From the NCBI RefSeq assembly GCF_943913695.1, contig NZ_CALTZE010000002.1:1-64000 (forward strand): 64,000 bases of DNA, written 5' to 3'. Shown here one piece after another: positions 33,565 through 46,007 of the stretch (position 1 is the stretch's first letter; each line of letters starts with the position of its first letter). The DNA comes from an uncultured Marmoricola sp. GTDB lineage: Bacteria > Actinomycetota > Actinomycetes > Propionibacteriales > Nocardioidaceae. The notes below the pieces were generated by a model, which saw only the letters and a program-made list of their open reading frames with translations, did no database searches and had not been told where the DNA came from. Position numbers and translations under genes: made by a program.

Positions 33565-34638
33565 TCATGACGCGAGCAGCTCCTTGAGGTGCCGGTCGAC
33601 CTCGTCGAGGTAGCTCTGCTCGAAGCCGAAGAGCCCGAAGTGCCCGGCGATGCTCGAGAGCACCCGCAGCTCGGCGCCCGGCGTCAGCTGCTGCTCGGCC
33701 TCGCAGTCGCGGGGAGGGAAGAACATGTCGGAGTCGATCGGCATCACGAAGACCTTCGCAGTGACCCGCCCCAGCGCGGCGGACAGGTCGCCGTCGGCGA
33801 GGCGGGCGACGTCGCCACGCTGCCACTTCCAGCCCATCGCGAGCAGGGCGTTGGGATCCATCAGGCCGAAGAGCAGGCGGGTGAAGTGCTGCTGGAACTC
33901 CTCGAAGGTCTCCCAGCCCAGACCCTCGACCACGGGAGGCAGGTCGCGCCAGAATCCCGACTTCCAGAAGTCGGTCGTCAGGCCCATCACCGCCCAGATG
34001 TCCGCGTGCCGGGCGAGGCCGGCGGCGACGTCGGTGTGCGCGGCGTACTCGCCGCCCGCCCAGCCGGGGTCGCTGGTGATGGCGTCCATCAGCGTCTGGG
34101 TGAAGAGGAAGTCGTGGGGCGTGTTCCGCGCCGTGCCGGCGATCGGCGCCGCACGCAGCACCTTCTCGGGGAAGCGCACCGCCCACTCCCAGGTCTGCTG
34201 GGCCCCCATCGAGCCGCCGACGACCAGGGCGAGCTGCTCGATGCCGAAGTGCTCGCGCAGCAGCTGCTCCTGGGCGCGCACGTCGTCGCCGATGCGCACC
34301 TTCGGGAAGCGCGACATCGCGATCGAGGAGTCGGTGGTGGTGTGCGGGGACGTGGAGAGCCCGTTGCCGATCTGGTTGACCACGACGATGAAGTAGCGCG
34401 AAGGGTCCAGCGCGCGGCCCTCGCCGAGGTAGACCTGCCACCACGTCGCGTGCGTGCCGGAGAACCACGTGGGCACCAGGATCGCGTTGTCCTTGGCCGC
34501 GTTGAGCTCGCCGTAGGTCGCGACCGCCAGCTGCAGGTCCTCGATGACGCCGCCCTCCTCGAGCTCGAAGCGGCCGAGCGGGAGCAGCTCGTAGGCACCC
34601 TGCTGCTCGGCGGTGTAGAAGGGGTTCTCCAGCGGCAT
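33565..34638 (-). CDS. Homoserine O-acetyltransferase-like alpha/beta hydrolase
   Basis: 357 residues in the MetX superfamily. The nucleophile elbow is VVGGSMGAQQTWEWA; the Asp is probably in MPIDSDMFFPP and the His in IAGHFGLFG. The canonical MetX segment with GGCxGTTGP is replaced by VNQIGNGLSTSPH, so homoserine as substrate is doubtful; a hydrolase or other acyltransferase is equally possible. A GAGGAG ribosome site precedes the ATG, and TAGCGT (34680-34675) is a likely -10 about 30 bases further up. metY is not adjacent. Confidence 0.75.
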   Translation of the reverse strand: MPLENPFYTAEQQGAYELLPLGRFELEEGGVIEDLQLAVATYGELNAAKDNAILVPTWFSGTHATWWQVYLGEGRALDPSRYFIVVVNQIGNGLSTSPHTTTDSSIAMSRFPKVRIGDDVRAQEQLLREHFGIEQLALVVGGSMGAQQTWEWAVRFPEKVLRAAPIAGTARNTPHDFLFTQTLMDAITSDPGWAGGEYAAHTDVAAGLARHADIWAVMGLTTDFWKSGFWRDLPPVVEGLGWETFEEFQQHFTRLLFGLMDPNALLAMGWKWQRGDVARLADGDLSAALGRVTAKVFVMPIDSDMFFPPRDCEAEQQLTPGAELRVLSSIAGHFGLFGFEQSYLDEVDRHLKELLAS

Positions 34639-34951
34639 GACGACTCCTCGGGGACGGCGGATGGGTGGCTCGCACGCTAGCGCCGCACCGACCCGTCGGG
34701 ACCTGTCCGGACGGCCAGGAGCGAGCGGGCCGGTGGACCGCGAGGCGCTCAGCGATGCTCTGGGAGACCTCGTACGACGGCGCCGGACGCCGGATCCGAC
34801 ACGGTTCGCCCCGGTTGCGCCCTACCGAGCCGGCGCGGGAGATGATGATTGGCGCGATCCCACCCCCGCAGTGCCGGAGAAGGCTTACAGTCCGCTCACC
34901 AGCGCGACGGAGGCCGGGACGGCAGAGCAGGGCAGCGAAGGAAGGTCGAGC
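34639..34951. promoter_or_regulatory. Intergenic region with divergent promoters
   Basis: The left end holds the -10 (TAGCGT, minus strand) of the MetX-like gene. At 34886-34897 lies TACAGTCCGCTC, whose first six bases are the likely -10 of the PAS/receiver gene and which recurs exactly at 48590. The 200 bases between show no convincing gene or further signal. Confidence 0.5.
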
Positions 34952-36679
34952 ATGCACACGAAGGGACTCGCGCAGCTCGCGGCAGCAGCCGCGACGGCGC
35001 TCGAAGCCGACGCCCTACTCGACGTCGCCCTACCCGTGGTGCTCGAGGTCTCGGGAGCCACGACCGTGCTGGTCTGCGACGCCGACGGCGCCGACCTCGT
35101 CGTACGCCGCCAGCTCGGCGCGCCGCTGCCCGAGCGGGGTCCTGACGCGTGGCGCGGATGCGGTGCGGACGGCATCGAGTCGCACCCGCTGCCGGGCGGC
35201 CACGGCCTGCTCGTGGTCGTGTCGCGCGCGGGGGACGCCGTCGCCAGCCCCGAGGCGAGCTCCGCGGCCGTCGACATCCTGCTCGCGGGACTGTGCCGGC
35301 TGACCGGTGCCGCCGAGCTCGTGGACCTGCAGGCCCGCGTCGACAACGCCCAGCACCTGGCCGGGATGGGCGACTACGAGTGGCACATCCCCTCCGACAC
35401 GGTGCAGTGGTCCGACGAGCTGTTCCGCATCTACGGCCACCAGCCGCAGTCCTTCGTGCCCTCCTACGACCTGTTCCTCTCGCTGATCCACCCCTCCGAC
35501 CGTGCGCGGATCCAGGGCGTGCACCAGCGTGCCTACGAGACCGGCGAGCCCTACAGCATGCTCGAGCGCGTCGTGCGACCCGACGGGTCCGTGCGCTACC
35601 TGTCCTCCAACGGCGAGGTGCTGCGCGGCGCCGACGGCACTCCCGAGCGGATGCGGGGGACCTGCCTCGACGTGACCGAGCGGGTCCAGGCCGAGCGCGA
35701 GCGGGAGCGCAGCTCCGCCCGGCTGCGCGGACTGGTCGACGCCTCTCCGCGCACGATCCTGCTCGTCGACCGCGCCGGCACGATCGTCGATGCCAACCCC
35801 AGCGCCCACGACATGCTCGCCGGCGACCCCGTCGGCCACCGCCTCGACGAGGTGCTGCCGGGCCGGCAGGGCGGCCTGGGCCTGCTCGCGAGACGCCTCG
35901 ACGGTGGCACCGTCTGGGTCGACCTGAGCACGGCGATGCTCCCGCACGGCGACGACGAGCAGGAGGAGCTCGAGGCGCTCTTCCTCGACGAGGCCGCGCA
36001 GCGCGAGGAGCGCGAGGCGCTCACCGCCCGGCTGAGCGAGGCGCGGCTGCGCCGGCGGCAGGCGCTGGAGATCAACGACAACGTCGTGCAGGGACTGGTG
36101 GCGGCCAAGCTCGCCCTCGACGACGAGCAGTATCCCGTGGTCGCGGGCTACATCGACCAGACCCTGACGGCCGCCCGCAGCATGATGAACGACCTCCTCG
36201 AGCCGCTCGACGGGGAGGACCTCGCGCCGGGCGACCTCGTGCGCAGCGCACCGGCGACGATCACCCGGCCGCAGGAGCAGCCTGCCCCGCCCGCACCCGA
36301 GGACCCGCCGGGCGGTCAGCGGGTGCTGCTGGTCGACGACGCCGACGAGATCAGGCTGCTCACCCGCACCTACCTCGAGCGCGTCGGGCTCGACGTCGTC
36401 GGGGAGGCGGGCGACGGCCTCGCCGGCGTGGAGCAGGCGCGTGCGCTGCAGCCCGACCTGGTGGTGCTCGACATGGCCATGCCGCAGATGGACGGGCTGG
36501 AGGCGCTGCCCCGCATCAAGGCGGCCGTGCCCGGTGTCCGGGTGGTCGTCTTCAGCGGGTTCGACGAGTCCGTGCTGGCCGAGCAGGCCGTCGCCGCCGG
36601 CGCCGACGCCTACGCCGTCAAGGGCGGCTCGATGCGCGACCTCGTCGACGTCGTCAGCTCGATGCTCCAGGTCGGCTGA
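34952..36679 (+). CDS. GAF/PAS protein with degenerate histidine-kinase helix and C-terminal receiver
   Basis: 575 residues from the ATG giving MHTKGLAQLAAAAATAL, with a GGAAGG site upstream. Order: GAF-like sensor (1-115), PAS_3 domain (about 125-245, YEWHIPSDTVQWSDELFRIY), a second PAS (about 260-330), a helical segment RRRQALEINDNVVQGL near 370, and a receiver (about 450-575) with VLLVDDADEIRLL and LDMAMPQMDG (phospho-Asp near 506). The EINDNVVQGL helix aligns with HisKA_3 dimerisation helices, but Asn replaces the His, and there is no ATPase domain. It therefore cannot autophosphorylate as a kinase; it may dimerise and receive phosphate from another kinase. Confidence 0.8.
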   Translation: MHTKGLAQLAAAAATALEADALLDVALPVVLEVSGATTVLVCDADGADLVVRRQLGAPLPERGPDAWRGCGADGIESHPLPGGHGLLVVVSRAGDAVASPEASSAAVDILLAGLCRLTGAAELVDLQARVDNAQHLAGMGDYEWHIPSDTVQWSDELFRIYGHQPQSFVPSYDLFLSLIHPSDRARIQGVHQRAYETGEPYSMLERVVRPDGSVRYLSSNGEVLRGADGTPERMRGTCLDVTERVQAERERERSSARLRGLVDASPRTILLVDRAGTIVDANPSAHDMLAGDPVGHRLDEVLPGRQGGLGLLARRLDGGTVWVDLSTAMLPHGDDEQEELEALFLDEAAQREEREALTARLSEARLRRRQALEINDNVVQGLVAAKLALDDEQYPVVAGYIDQTLTAARSMMNDLLEPLDGEDLAPGDLVRSAPATITRPQEQPAPPAPEDPPGGQRVLLVDDADEIRLLTRTYLERVGLDVVGEAGDGLAGVEQARALQPDLVVLDMAMPQMDGLEALPRIKAAVPGVRVVVFSGFDESVLAEQAVAAGADAYAVKGGSMRDLVDVVSSMLQVG

Positions 36680-37133
36680 GGATCAGGCAGCTCGAGGTCG
36701 CATAGGCCAGCAGGGTGCCGGCCTCGTCGCGCAGCTCCGCCTGGGCGAGCGCCGTACGTCGCCCCCGCTGGAGCACCGACCCGGTCGCCGTGACGCGGCC
36801 GGTCTCGACGGTGACCGCCCGCAGGAACTTCACGGTCAGGTCGAGGCTGGTGTAGCGCTCGCCCGGAGCCAGGGTGCTGTGCACCGAGCAGGCCGCGGCG
36901 GTGTCGAGCAGGGTGGAGTGGATGCCCCCGTGGACCGAGCCGATGGGGTTGTAGTGGCGCTGCTCGGGCTCCAGCGAGACCCGCACGCTGCCCTCGGCGA
37001 CCACCTCGAAGTCGACCATGCCGACGAGCAGGCTGATCGGGGGAGGTGGCAGCTGCCCCTCGGTGATGGCCCGGAGCTGCTCGAGCCCGCTCATCCGGGC
37101 GAGCGCGTCGAGATCGGGCGGCGTCTGGCTCAT
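36654..37133 (-). CDS. PaaI-type hotdog-fold thioesterase
   Basis: 159 residues. HYNPIGSVHGGIHSTLLDTA holds the hotdog helix with the usual HGG and the catalytic Asp; SLDLTVKFLRAVTVETGRVT and LAYATSSCLI are the following strands. Such enzymes hydrolyse acyl-CoA esters. An AGAGGG site lies nine bases before the ATG. The last 26 bases overlap the 3' end of the convergent PAS/receiver gene. Confidence 0.88.
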   Translation of the reverse strand: MSQTPPDLDALARMSGLEQLRAITEGQLPPPPISLLVGMVDFEVVAEGSVRVSLEPEQRHYNPIGSVHGGIHSTLLDTAAACSVHSTLAPGERYTSLDLTVKFLRAVTVETGRVTATGSVLQRGRRTALAQAELRDEAGTLLAYATSSCLILSRPGASS

Positions 37134-37192
37134 GCGGCTCACCCTCTCAGGCGAGCCGCGGCGGCTCCGAGCCGGACCGTAGGGTGCGGTGC

Positions 37193-38038
37193 GTGAGCGA
37201 GGAGACGTCCCACCACACCCCGGCCGACCACAACCCGGCCATCCACAGCACGACCGTCGGCGACTCCGGTGCGACCGTCGTCTTCCTGCACGGCCTCTTC
37301 GGGCAGGGGCGCAACTTCTCGCGGGCCGCCAAGGGGCTGCAGCCGGAGCTGCGCTCGGTGCTCGTCGACCTGCCCAACCACGGGCGCTCGTCGTGGATCG
37401 GCACCGCCGACTACGTCGCGGTCGCCGACCAGGTGGCCGACTGGCTGCGCGACGGGGTGGCGGCCGAGGGGCCGGTGCACCTCGTGGGCCACTCGATGGG
37501 CGGCAAGGTCGCGATGGTGCTCGCGCTCCGACACCCCGACCTCGTCGACCGGCTCGTGGTCGTCGACATCTCACCCGTGGCGAGTGAGGGCGTCGGGCAG
37601 TTCGAGCACCTCCTCGACAGCCTCGCGGGCGTCGACCTCGAGACGCTGGAGAGCCGCCGGCAGGCCGAGGTGCAGCTGCGCGAGCCGATACCCGACGAGG
37701 GCGTGCGCCAGTTCCTGCTCACCAACCTCCGGGCCCGCGACGACGGCTTCGCCTGGCAGGCCGACCTCGACCTGCTGCGGGACGAGCTGCCCGCGATCGG
37801 CGGCTTCCCCGACGTCTCGAGCAGTTTCGACCACCCCGTGCTGTGGCTCTCGGGCGAGCACAGCGACTACGTGCGGCCCGAGCACGCCGAGGCGATGCGC
37901 CGGCTCTTCCCCCAGACCCGCGCCGCGGTGATCAAGGGCGCCGGTCACTGGGTGCACGCCGAGCGACCCGAGGCCTTCGTCTCGGCGCTCCGTGCCTTCC
38001 TCGGAGCGGACCGGCTCGGAGCAGACCCGCAGCGCTGA
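37193..38038 (+). CDS. Alpha/beta-fold hydrolase (YbfF-like)
   Basis: 281 residues. VVFLHGLFGQGRNFSRAAKG forms the oxyanion loop, LVDLPNHGRSSW the next conserved strand, VGHSMGGKVAM the nucleophile elbow, LSGEHSDYVRP the acid and KGAGHWVHAERPE the His. This is close to the esterase family of YbfF. The GTG is chosen because TAGGGT ends seven bases upstream; a GTG three codons earlier would overlap that box. It is divergent from the thioesterase gene by 59 bases. Confidence 0.88.
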   Translation: MSEETSHHTPADHNPAIHSTTVGDSGATVVFLHGLFGQGRNFSRAAKGLQPELRSVLVDLPNHGRSSWIGTADYVAVADQVADWLRDGVAAEGPVHLVGHSMGGKVAMVLALRHPDLVDRLVVVDISPVASEGVGQFEHLLDSLAGVDLETLESRRQAEVQLREPIPDEGVRQFLLTNLRARDDGFAWQADLDLLRDELPAIGGFPDVSSSFDHPVLWLSGEHSDYVRPEHAEAMRRLFPQTRAAVIKGAGHWVHAERPEAFVSALRAFLGADRLGADPQR

Positions 38039-38077
38039 CTTCCGGGCCGGTCGGGGGTCGGCCCTACTGTGACCCCC

Positions 38078-40437
<2,360 letters not shown>

Positions 40438-40441
<4 letters not shown>

Positions 40442-41229
40442 CCTACACCCACGGGCACCACGAGTCGGTGCTGTGCTCCCACCGCTGGCGCACGGCCGAC
40501 AACTCCGCCGCCTACCTGCTGCCCCACCTGACTGCCTCGACCGAGCTCCTCGACGTGGGTGCCGGCCCCGGCACCATCACGGCCGACCTGGCGACGCGGG
40601 TGGCCCGGGTCACCGCCACCGAGGTCGGCGAGCCCGAGCTGGCGCTTTCCCGCGAGATCGTGGCGGCGCGCGGGCTGACCAACGTCGACTTCGCCGTCGA
40701 GGACGTGCACGCGCTCTCCTTCGACGACGACAGCTTCGACGTCGCCCACGCCCACCAGGTGCTGCAGCACGTCTCCGACCCGGTGCAGGCCCTGCGTGAG
40801 CTGGCGCGCGTGACCCGGCCCGGGGGAGTGGTCGCGGTGCGCGACAGCGACTACGCCGGCTTCGTGTGGTGGCCGCAGCTGCCGGAGCTCGAGGACTGGA
40901 TGCGGCTCTACCAGGCGGCCGCGCGCGCCAACGGTGGCGAGCCCGACGCCGGACGCCGCCTGCTGGCGTGGGCCCACGCCGCCGGGCTCGAGGAGGTGGA
41001 GCCCGGCTCCAGCACCTGGTGTTTCGCCACCCCCGACGACCGCGCCTACTGGGGTGGGATGTGGGCCGACCGCATCCTGGAGTCGGCACTGTCCCGCCAG
41101 CTCCTCGACGAGGGACTCGCGACCCACGACGAGCTCCAGGCCATCAGCGAGGCGTGGCGGCGCTGGACGGAGCTCGACGACGCATGGCTCTCGCTGCTCC
41201 ACGGCGAGATCCTCTGTCGCGTCCGCTGA
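40438..41229 (+). CDS. Class I SAM-dependent methyltransferase
   Basis: 263 residues. LLDVGAGPGTITADLATRV is the SAM-binding loop, VDFAVEDVHALSFDDDSFDV motif II, and HQVLQHVSDPVQALRELARV with RPGGVVAVRDSD completes the fold. It resembles UbiE/Methyltransf_11 enzymes; the substrate is unknown. Translational coupling to the UvrA-like ATPase (GTGA overlap) is the main clue to its role, perhaps modifying the same toxic compound the ATPase protects against. It ends ten bases from the convergent ABC exporter gene. Confidence 0.88.
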
Positions 41230-41239
41230 GCCGGCGTCC

Positions 41240-43183
41240 TCACTCCACCGCGGCGGCCAGCTGCGAGCGGTAGAGCCGAGAGTAGGCGCCCTCTGTGGTC
41301 AACAGCTCCTCGTGGGTGCCCTGCTCCACGATGGCGCCGGCCTCCATCACCAGGATCAGGTCGGCGTCGCGAATCGTGGACAGGCGGTGGGCGATGACGA
41401 ACGAGGTGCGGTCGGCGCGCAGCGCGCCCATCGCCCGCTGCAGCAGCAGCTCGGTGCGGGTGTCGACCGAGCTGGTCGCCTCGTCGAGGATGAGCAGGTC
41501 GGGGTCGGCGAGAAAGGCCCGCGCGATGGTGAGCAGCTGGCGCTCTCCGGCGCTGAGGTTGTCGCCGTTCTCCTCCACGACGGTGTCGTAGCCGTCGGGC
41601 AGCGAGTGCACGAAGCGGTCGACGAAGCTGGCGCGCGCAGCCTCGAGGATCTCCTCCTCGGTGGCCTCCGGGCGGCCGTAGGCCAGGTTGTCGCGGATGG
41701 TGCCCTCGAAGAGCCAGGTGTCCTGCAGCACCATCCCGATGCGCGAGCGCAGGGCGGCGCGCGACATCGTGGCGATGTCGACCCCGTCGAGGGTGATCCG
41801 GCCCGCGTCGAGCTCGTAGAAGCGCATCACGAGGTTGACCAGCGTCGTCTTGCCCGCACCGGTCGGTCCGACGATCGCCACGGTGCGCCCCGGCCGGGCG
41901 ACCAGGCTGAGGTGCTCGATGAGCGGAGTGTCGGGGTCGTAGGAGAAGCCGACGTCGTCGAAGACCACCTCGCCGCCGCGCGCCGGGGAGGTCGGCGAGC
42001 CCGGTGGGTCGGGCGACTCCTCGGGCGCGTCGAGCAGCTCGAAGACGCGCTCGGCGGAGGCGACCCCCGACTGCAGCAGGTTGGCCATCGAGGCGACCTG
42101 CGTCAGCGGCTGGGTGAACTGGCGGCTGTACTGGATGAAGGCCTGCACGTCGCCGACGGTCAGGGCGCCCTGCGTGACCCGGAGGCCACCCACCACCGCG
42201 ACCGCGACATAGCTGAGGTTGCCGATCAGCATCATCAGCGGCATCACGAGGCTGGAGACGAACTGCGCCTTGTAGGACGCGTCGTAGAGGCCGTCGTTCT
42301 GGGCCGCGAAATCGCGCTCGACCTCGGCGGTGCGGCCGAAGACGGTCACCAGCGGGTGACCGCTGATCGACTCCTCGATGTGGGAGTTGAGCTCGCCCGT
42401 GCGTCGCCACTGCGCGATGAACTGCGGCTTGCTGCGCCGCATCACCAGGGTGGTGACCACCATCGACAGCGGCACCGCCAGCACCGCGATCAGCGCCAGG
42501 AGCGGCGAGATCCACAGCATCATGCCGAGGACGGCGACGACGGTCAGCAGTGCCGTGAGCAGCTGGCTCATCGTCTGCTGCAGGGTCTGGCTGACGTTGT
42601 CGATGTCGTTGGTGACCCGGCTCAGCAGCTCCCCACGCGGTTGCCGGTCGAAGTAGGCGAGCGGCAGCCGGTGCACCTTCTCCTCGACGTCGTCGCGCAG
42701 GCGGCGTACGAGTCCCTGCACCACGCCGGCGAGGACGTAGCCCTGCAGCCAGGCGAGCAGCGCGCCGGCGACGTAGACCGCCGCCACGAGGAGCAGGGCG
42801 CGCCCGACCGCGTCGAAGTCGACGCCCTGTCCCGGCACCACCTCCATGCCCGAGAGCAGGTCGGCCAGCTGGGTCTCACCGCGGGCGCGGAGCCCCGCGA
42901 TCGCCTCGGCCTGGTCGATGCCGGCGGGGAGCTGCCGGCCGAACATGCCGGCGAAGACGAGGTCGGTGGCGTTGCCCAGCAGCTTGGGCCCGAGTGCCGT
43001 GAGCACCACGCTCGCCACTCCCGCCAGGGCCACGACCACGACCTGCGGCCGGTAGGGCGACAGCCGGCCCACCAGCCGGCGCCCAGACGCGGCGAAGTCC
43101 TCGGCCTTGGCGCCGACGGCGGGGGAGCCCATCGGGCCGGCGCGCGGCACGTCGATGCGCTCGGTGCGCTTGAGCTCGCTCAT
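41240..43183 (-). CDS. ABC exporter half-transporter with canonical ATPase site
   Basis: 647 residues, a six-helix membrane domain fused to an ATPase. An N-terminal extension of about 45 residues ([20 protein letters not shown]) precedes the first helix. The ATPase has [52 protein letters not shown] with the catalytic Glu, and the VIAHRLSTI His switch. The ATG overlaps the stop of the partner gene, so the two form a heterodimer. The substrate, drug or lipid, cannot be read. Confidence 0.92.
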   Translation of the reverse strand: MSELKRTERIDVPRAGPMGSPAVGAKAEDFAASGRRLVGRLSPYRPQVVVVALAGVASVVLTALGPKLLGNATDLVFAGMFGRQLPAGIDQAEAIAGLRARGETQLADLLSGMEVVPGQGVDFDAVGRALLLVAAVYVAGALLAWLQGYVLAGVVQGLVRRLRDDVEEKVHRLPLAYFDRQPRGELLSRVTNDIDNVSQTLQQTMSQLLTALLTVVAVLGMMLWISPLLALIAVLAVPLSMVVTTLVMRRSKPQFIAQWRRTGELNSHIEESISGHPLVTVFGRTAEVERDFAAQNDGLYDASYKAQFVSSLVMPLMMLIGNLSYVAVAVVGGLRVTQGALTVGDVQAFIQYSRQFTQPLTQVASMANLLQSGVASAERVFELLDAPEESPDPPGSPTSPARGGEVVFDDVGFSYDPDTPLIEHLSLVARPGRTVAIVGPTGAGKTTLVNLVMRFYELDAGRITLDGVDIATMSRAALRSRIGMVLQDTWLFEGTIRDNLAYGRPEATEEEILEAARASFVDRFVHSLPDGYDTVVEENGDNLSAGERQLLTIARAFLADPDLLILDEATSSVDTRTELLLQRAMGALRADRTSFVIAHRLSTIRDADLILVMEAGAIVEQGTHEELLTTEGAYSRLYRSQLAAAVE

Positions 43184-44916
43184 GCGGCGCTCTCCCCGGC
43201 GGCCAGCTGGGAGCTGACGATCTCGGCGTACGTCGGACACCCGGCGACGAGGTCGTCGTGGCCGCCGGCACCCACCACGTGGCCGTCCTCGAGCACGACG
43301 ATCAGGTCGGCCTCGCGGATCGTGCTGACGCGCTGGGCCACCACGATCACCGTGGCCTCGCGCGTCTCGGGGCGCAGCGCCGCGCGGAGGCGGGCGTCGG
43401 TGGTGACGTCGAGCGCGGAGAAGGCGTCGTCGAAGAAGTAGATCTCGGGACGGCGCACCAGCGCCCGGGCGATCGCGAGCCGCTGGCGCTGACCGCCGGA
43501 GACGTTGGTGCCGCCCTGGGCGATGGGTGCCTGCAGCCCCTCGGGCATCGCCTCGACGAAGTCGCGCGCCTGCGCCACCTCCAAGGAGTGCCACAGCTCG
43601 TCGTCGGTCGCGTCGGGCCGGCCCTGGCGCAGGTTGGAGGCCACGGTGCCGCTGAAGAGGAACGCCCGCTGGGGGACCAGTCCGACGCGCGACCAGAGCT
43701 GCTGGGGATCGAGCTCGCGCACGTCGACGCCGTCGATGCGGACGCTGCCGGCGGTGACGTCGAAGAGCCGGGGGAGCAGGCTGATCAGGGTGGTCTTGCC
43801 CGCGCCGGTGGACCCGACGACGGCCACGGTCTGTCCGGGGCGCGCGGAGAAGCTCACGCCGCTCAGTACCGGCCGGTCGGCGCCGGGGTAGGTGAAGCCG
43901 ACGTCGTGGAGGTCGACGTGGCCACGCTCGGTGAGCTCGGTGACCGGCTGGTCCGCGACCCGGACGGACGACTCGGTCTCGAGCACCTCGGAGATCCGGT
44001 CGGCGCAGACCGCCGCGCGCGGGATCTGCATGAGCATGAAGGTGCCCATCATCACCGACATCATCGCCTGCATCAGGTAGGCGATGAACGCCGTCAGCGC
44101 CCCCACCTGCATCGACCCGTCGTCGACCCGGTGGCCGCCGAACCAGATGATCGCGACGGTGCCGAGGTTGACCACGAGCAGGACCAGCGGGAACATCGCG
44201 GCCATCCAGCGGCCGGCCGAGACCGACACCGAGGCGAGCTCGTCGTTGGCCCGCGCGAAGCGCTGCGTCTCCCACGGCTCGCGGACGAACGCCCGGACCA
44301 CCCGGATGCCGGTGATCTGCTCGCGCAGCACCTTGTTGACCGTGTCGACGCGGGCCTGCACGTGGCGGAAGAGCGGCACCATCCGCCGCGCCACGAAGCC
44401 GATGGAGAGCACCAGCGCGGGGATCACCGCGGCGAAGATCCACGACAGCCCGAGGTCGACCTGCATGGCCATCAGCACGCCGCCGACGAGCATGATCGGC
44501 ACGGTCACGCCCATGCTGCACGCGAGCATCGCCAGCGTCTGCACCTGCTGCACGTCGTTGGTGGTGCGCGTGATCAGGCTCGGCGCCCCGAAGTGCGCGA
44601 CCTCGCGGCCGGAGAACGACATCACCCGGCCGAAGACCGCGCGCCGCAGGTCGCGACCGAAGGCCATCGACGTGCGAGCGGCGTACCACGCGCCCAGGAC
44701 GGCGGCGACCACCTGGACCAGCGAGACGCCGAGCATGACCGCGCCGATGCGCAGCACGTAGTCGGTGTCGCCGGTGGCCACACCCTCGTCGATGATGTCA
44801 GCGTTGAGGCTGGGCAGGTAGAGCATCGCCACAGTCGCCAGCAGCTGTACGACGACCAGCGCGGCCAGCGGGCCGCGGTAGGGGCGCAGATAGGTGCGCA
44901 GCAGGGGGAGCAGCAC
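43180..44916 (-). CDS. ABC exporter half-transporter with degenerate ATPase site
   Basis: 578 residues, the first gene of the exporter pair. Six membrane helices are followed by [40 protein letters not shown] and Walker [13 protein letters not shown], where Asp replaces the catalytic Glu; the switch His is Gln (VVAQRVSTI). One degenerate and one active site is the hallmark of heterodimeric exporters of the TM287/288 kind. TAGCCT ends six bases before the GTG, so the transcript is probably leaderless. Confidence 0.92.
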   Translation of the reverse strand: MLLPLLRTYLRPYRGPLAALVVVQLLATVAMLYLPSLNADIIDEGVATGDTDYVLRIGAVMLGVSLVQVVAAVLGAWYAARTSMAFGRDLRRAVFGRVMSFSGREVAHFGAPSLITRTTNDVQQVQTLAMLACSMGVTVPIMLVGGVLMAMQVDLGLSWIFAAVIPALVLSIGFVARRMVPLFRHVQARVDTVNKVLREQITGIRVVRAFVREPWETQRFARANDELASVSVSAGRWMAAMFPLVLLVVNLGTVAIIWFGGHRVDDGSMQVGALTAFIAYLMQAMMSVMMGTFMLMQIPRAAVCADRISEVLETESSVRVADQPVTELTERGHVDLHDVGFTYPGADRPVLSGVSFSARPGQTVAVVGSTGAGKTTLISLLPRLFDVTAGSVRIDGVDVRELDPQQLWSRVGLVPQRAFLFSGTVASNLRQGRPDATDDELWHSLEVAQARDFVEAMPEGLQAPIAQGGTNVSGGQRQRLAIARALVRRPEIYFFDDAFSALDVTTDARLRAALRPETREATVIVVAQRVSTIREADLIVVLEDGHVVGAGGHDDLVAGCPTYAEIVSSQLAAGESAA

Positions 44917-44963
44917 GCACCCAGGCTAGGTGGGGCCGACGAGTGCGCCGTGCGCGTGGCGGC

Positions 44964-45878
44964 TCAGCCGCGCCCGAACATCTGCACCCAGTAGGTGCGG
45001 TAGGGGCTCCCCGGCACCTCCGCGAAGCCGACGCCGAGGTCGACCATGTCGGCGGCCATGAGGTTGCGGCAGTGACCCGGACTCTCGATCCAGCCCTCCA
45101 CCACCGCCGCGGGCGTGCGGTAGCCGGCCGCGATGTTCTCCCCGCCGGCCGTCGCGTAGCCCGCGGCGCGGGAGCGGTCCCACGGCGAGCGACCGTCGAG
45201 GGAGGTGTGGCTGAAGTAGGCCCGCGTGCCCATGTCGAGCGCGTGCAGACGGCTGGCCAGCGAGAGCCGGTCGTCGATCCGCAGGGGAGCGGCGGCGGGG
45301 AAGCGGTCGGAGCCGCAGTTCCTCGCCGTGGCCCGGGCGAGGTTGACCAGCCGCACCACCTCGGCCTCGACCTCGGTGGTCGGGGGGACCGGCGTGGTCG
45401 GCGTGGTCGGCGTGGGGTGGGACGGGGTCGTGACGGCGGCGGTGCGCTGCACCACCAGACGCCGGGGCGCGGTGGTCAGCGCCCGCGCCTTGCGCGCCGC
45501 TGCGACGCGCAGCCGCACGTGGCCGTCGTACGCCGCGGCGGTGGGCACGGTCAGCACGACCGCGCCGCTGCTCGAGCTCCGAGCGCGCGCAACGGTCGTC
45601 CACGCCTTGCTGCTCACCGCCCGGCGCTGCAGCAGCACCGTGCGCCGCAGCGTGGCCGTGGCCGGGCGTACGGCGACCCGCACCTGGAGCGTCGTACCGG
45701 TGGAGGCGCGCAGGGTGGTCGTGCCCCAGCCACTCACCCGCGAAGCCGGCGCGGCACTCGCCGGGGCGACAGGCAGTCCGGCCACCACGAGCGCCCCCAG
45801 CACGACGGCCAGGAACGTCGTGACCAGGGCGCGGTGACGACCCGGGGCCTGGGCGAGGGGAGGGGTGGGGGACCGCAC
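44964..45878 (-). CDS. Secreted CAP/SCP-domain protein
   Basis: 304 residues. A signal peptide (hydrophobic 18-43, ending in APASAAPA) is followed by an immunoglobulin-like region, a Thr/Pro linker near residue 155-170 (HPTPTTPTTPVPPT) and a C-terminal CAP domain (about 175-304) with HALDMGTRAYFSHTSLDG, GGENIAAGYRTP and WIESPGHCRNLM, whose His and Glu residues are conserved. Bacterial CAP proteins are extracellular with unclear activity. The GTG start follows CACACT by six bases. It is divergent from the sensor-kinase gene. Confidence 0.88.
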   Translation of the reverse strand: MRSPTPPLAQAPGRHRALVTTFLAVVLGALVVAGLPVAPASAAPASRVSGWGTTTLRASTGTTLQVRVAVRPATATLRRTVLLQRRAVSSKAWTTVARARSSSSGAVVLTVPTAAAYDGHVRLRVAAARKARALTTAPRRLVVQRTAAVTTPSHPTPTTPTTPVPPTTEVEAEVVRLVNLARATARNCGSDRFPAAAPLRIDDRLSLASRLHALDMGTRAYFSHTSLDGRSPWDRSRAAGYATAGGENIAAGYRTPAAVVEGWIESPGHCRNLMAADMVDLGVGFAEVPGSPYRTYWVQMFGRG

Positions 45879-46007
45879 GTGGCAAGTGTGGCACGAATCA
45901 CTCTAAAACGGACAGTGTTCGCGCGTGCTCTCCCGCGCCTGTTCGACAGGTCGAGACGAAGGCCTCGACGGCCTCCCACCCGCCGTCGGCGCGGCTATCC
46001 TCCAGCC

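Noticed and set aside
45951..45970. Possible further copy of the dispersed repeat (GTCGAG ... CTCGAC)
   Set aside because: Only the outer 6-base arms are present and the inner hairpins are missing; chance is as likely.
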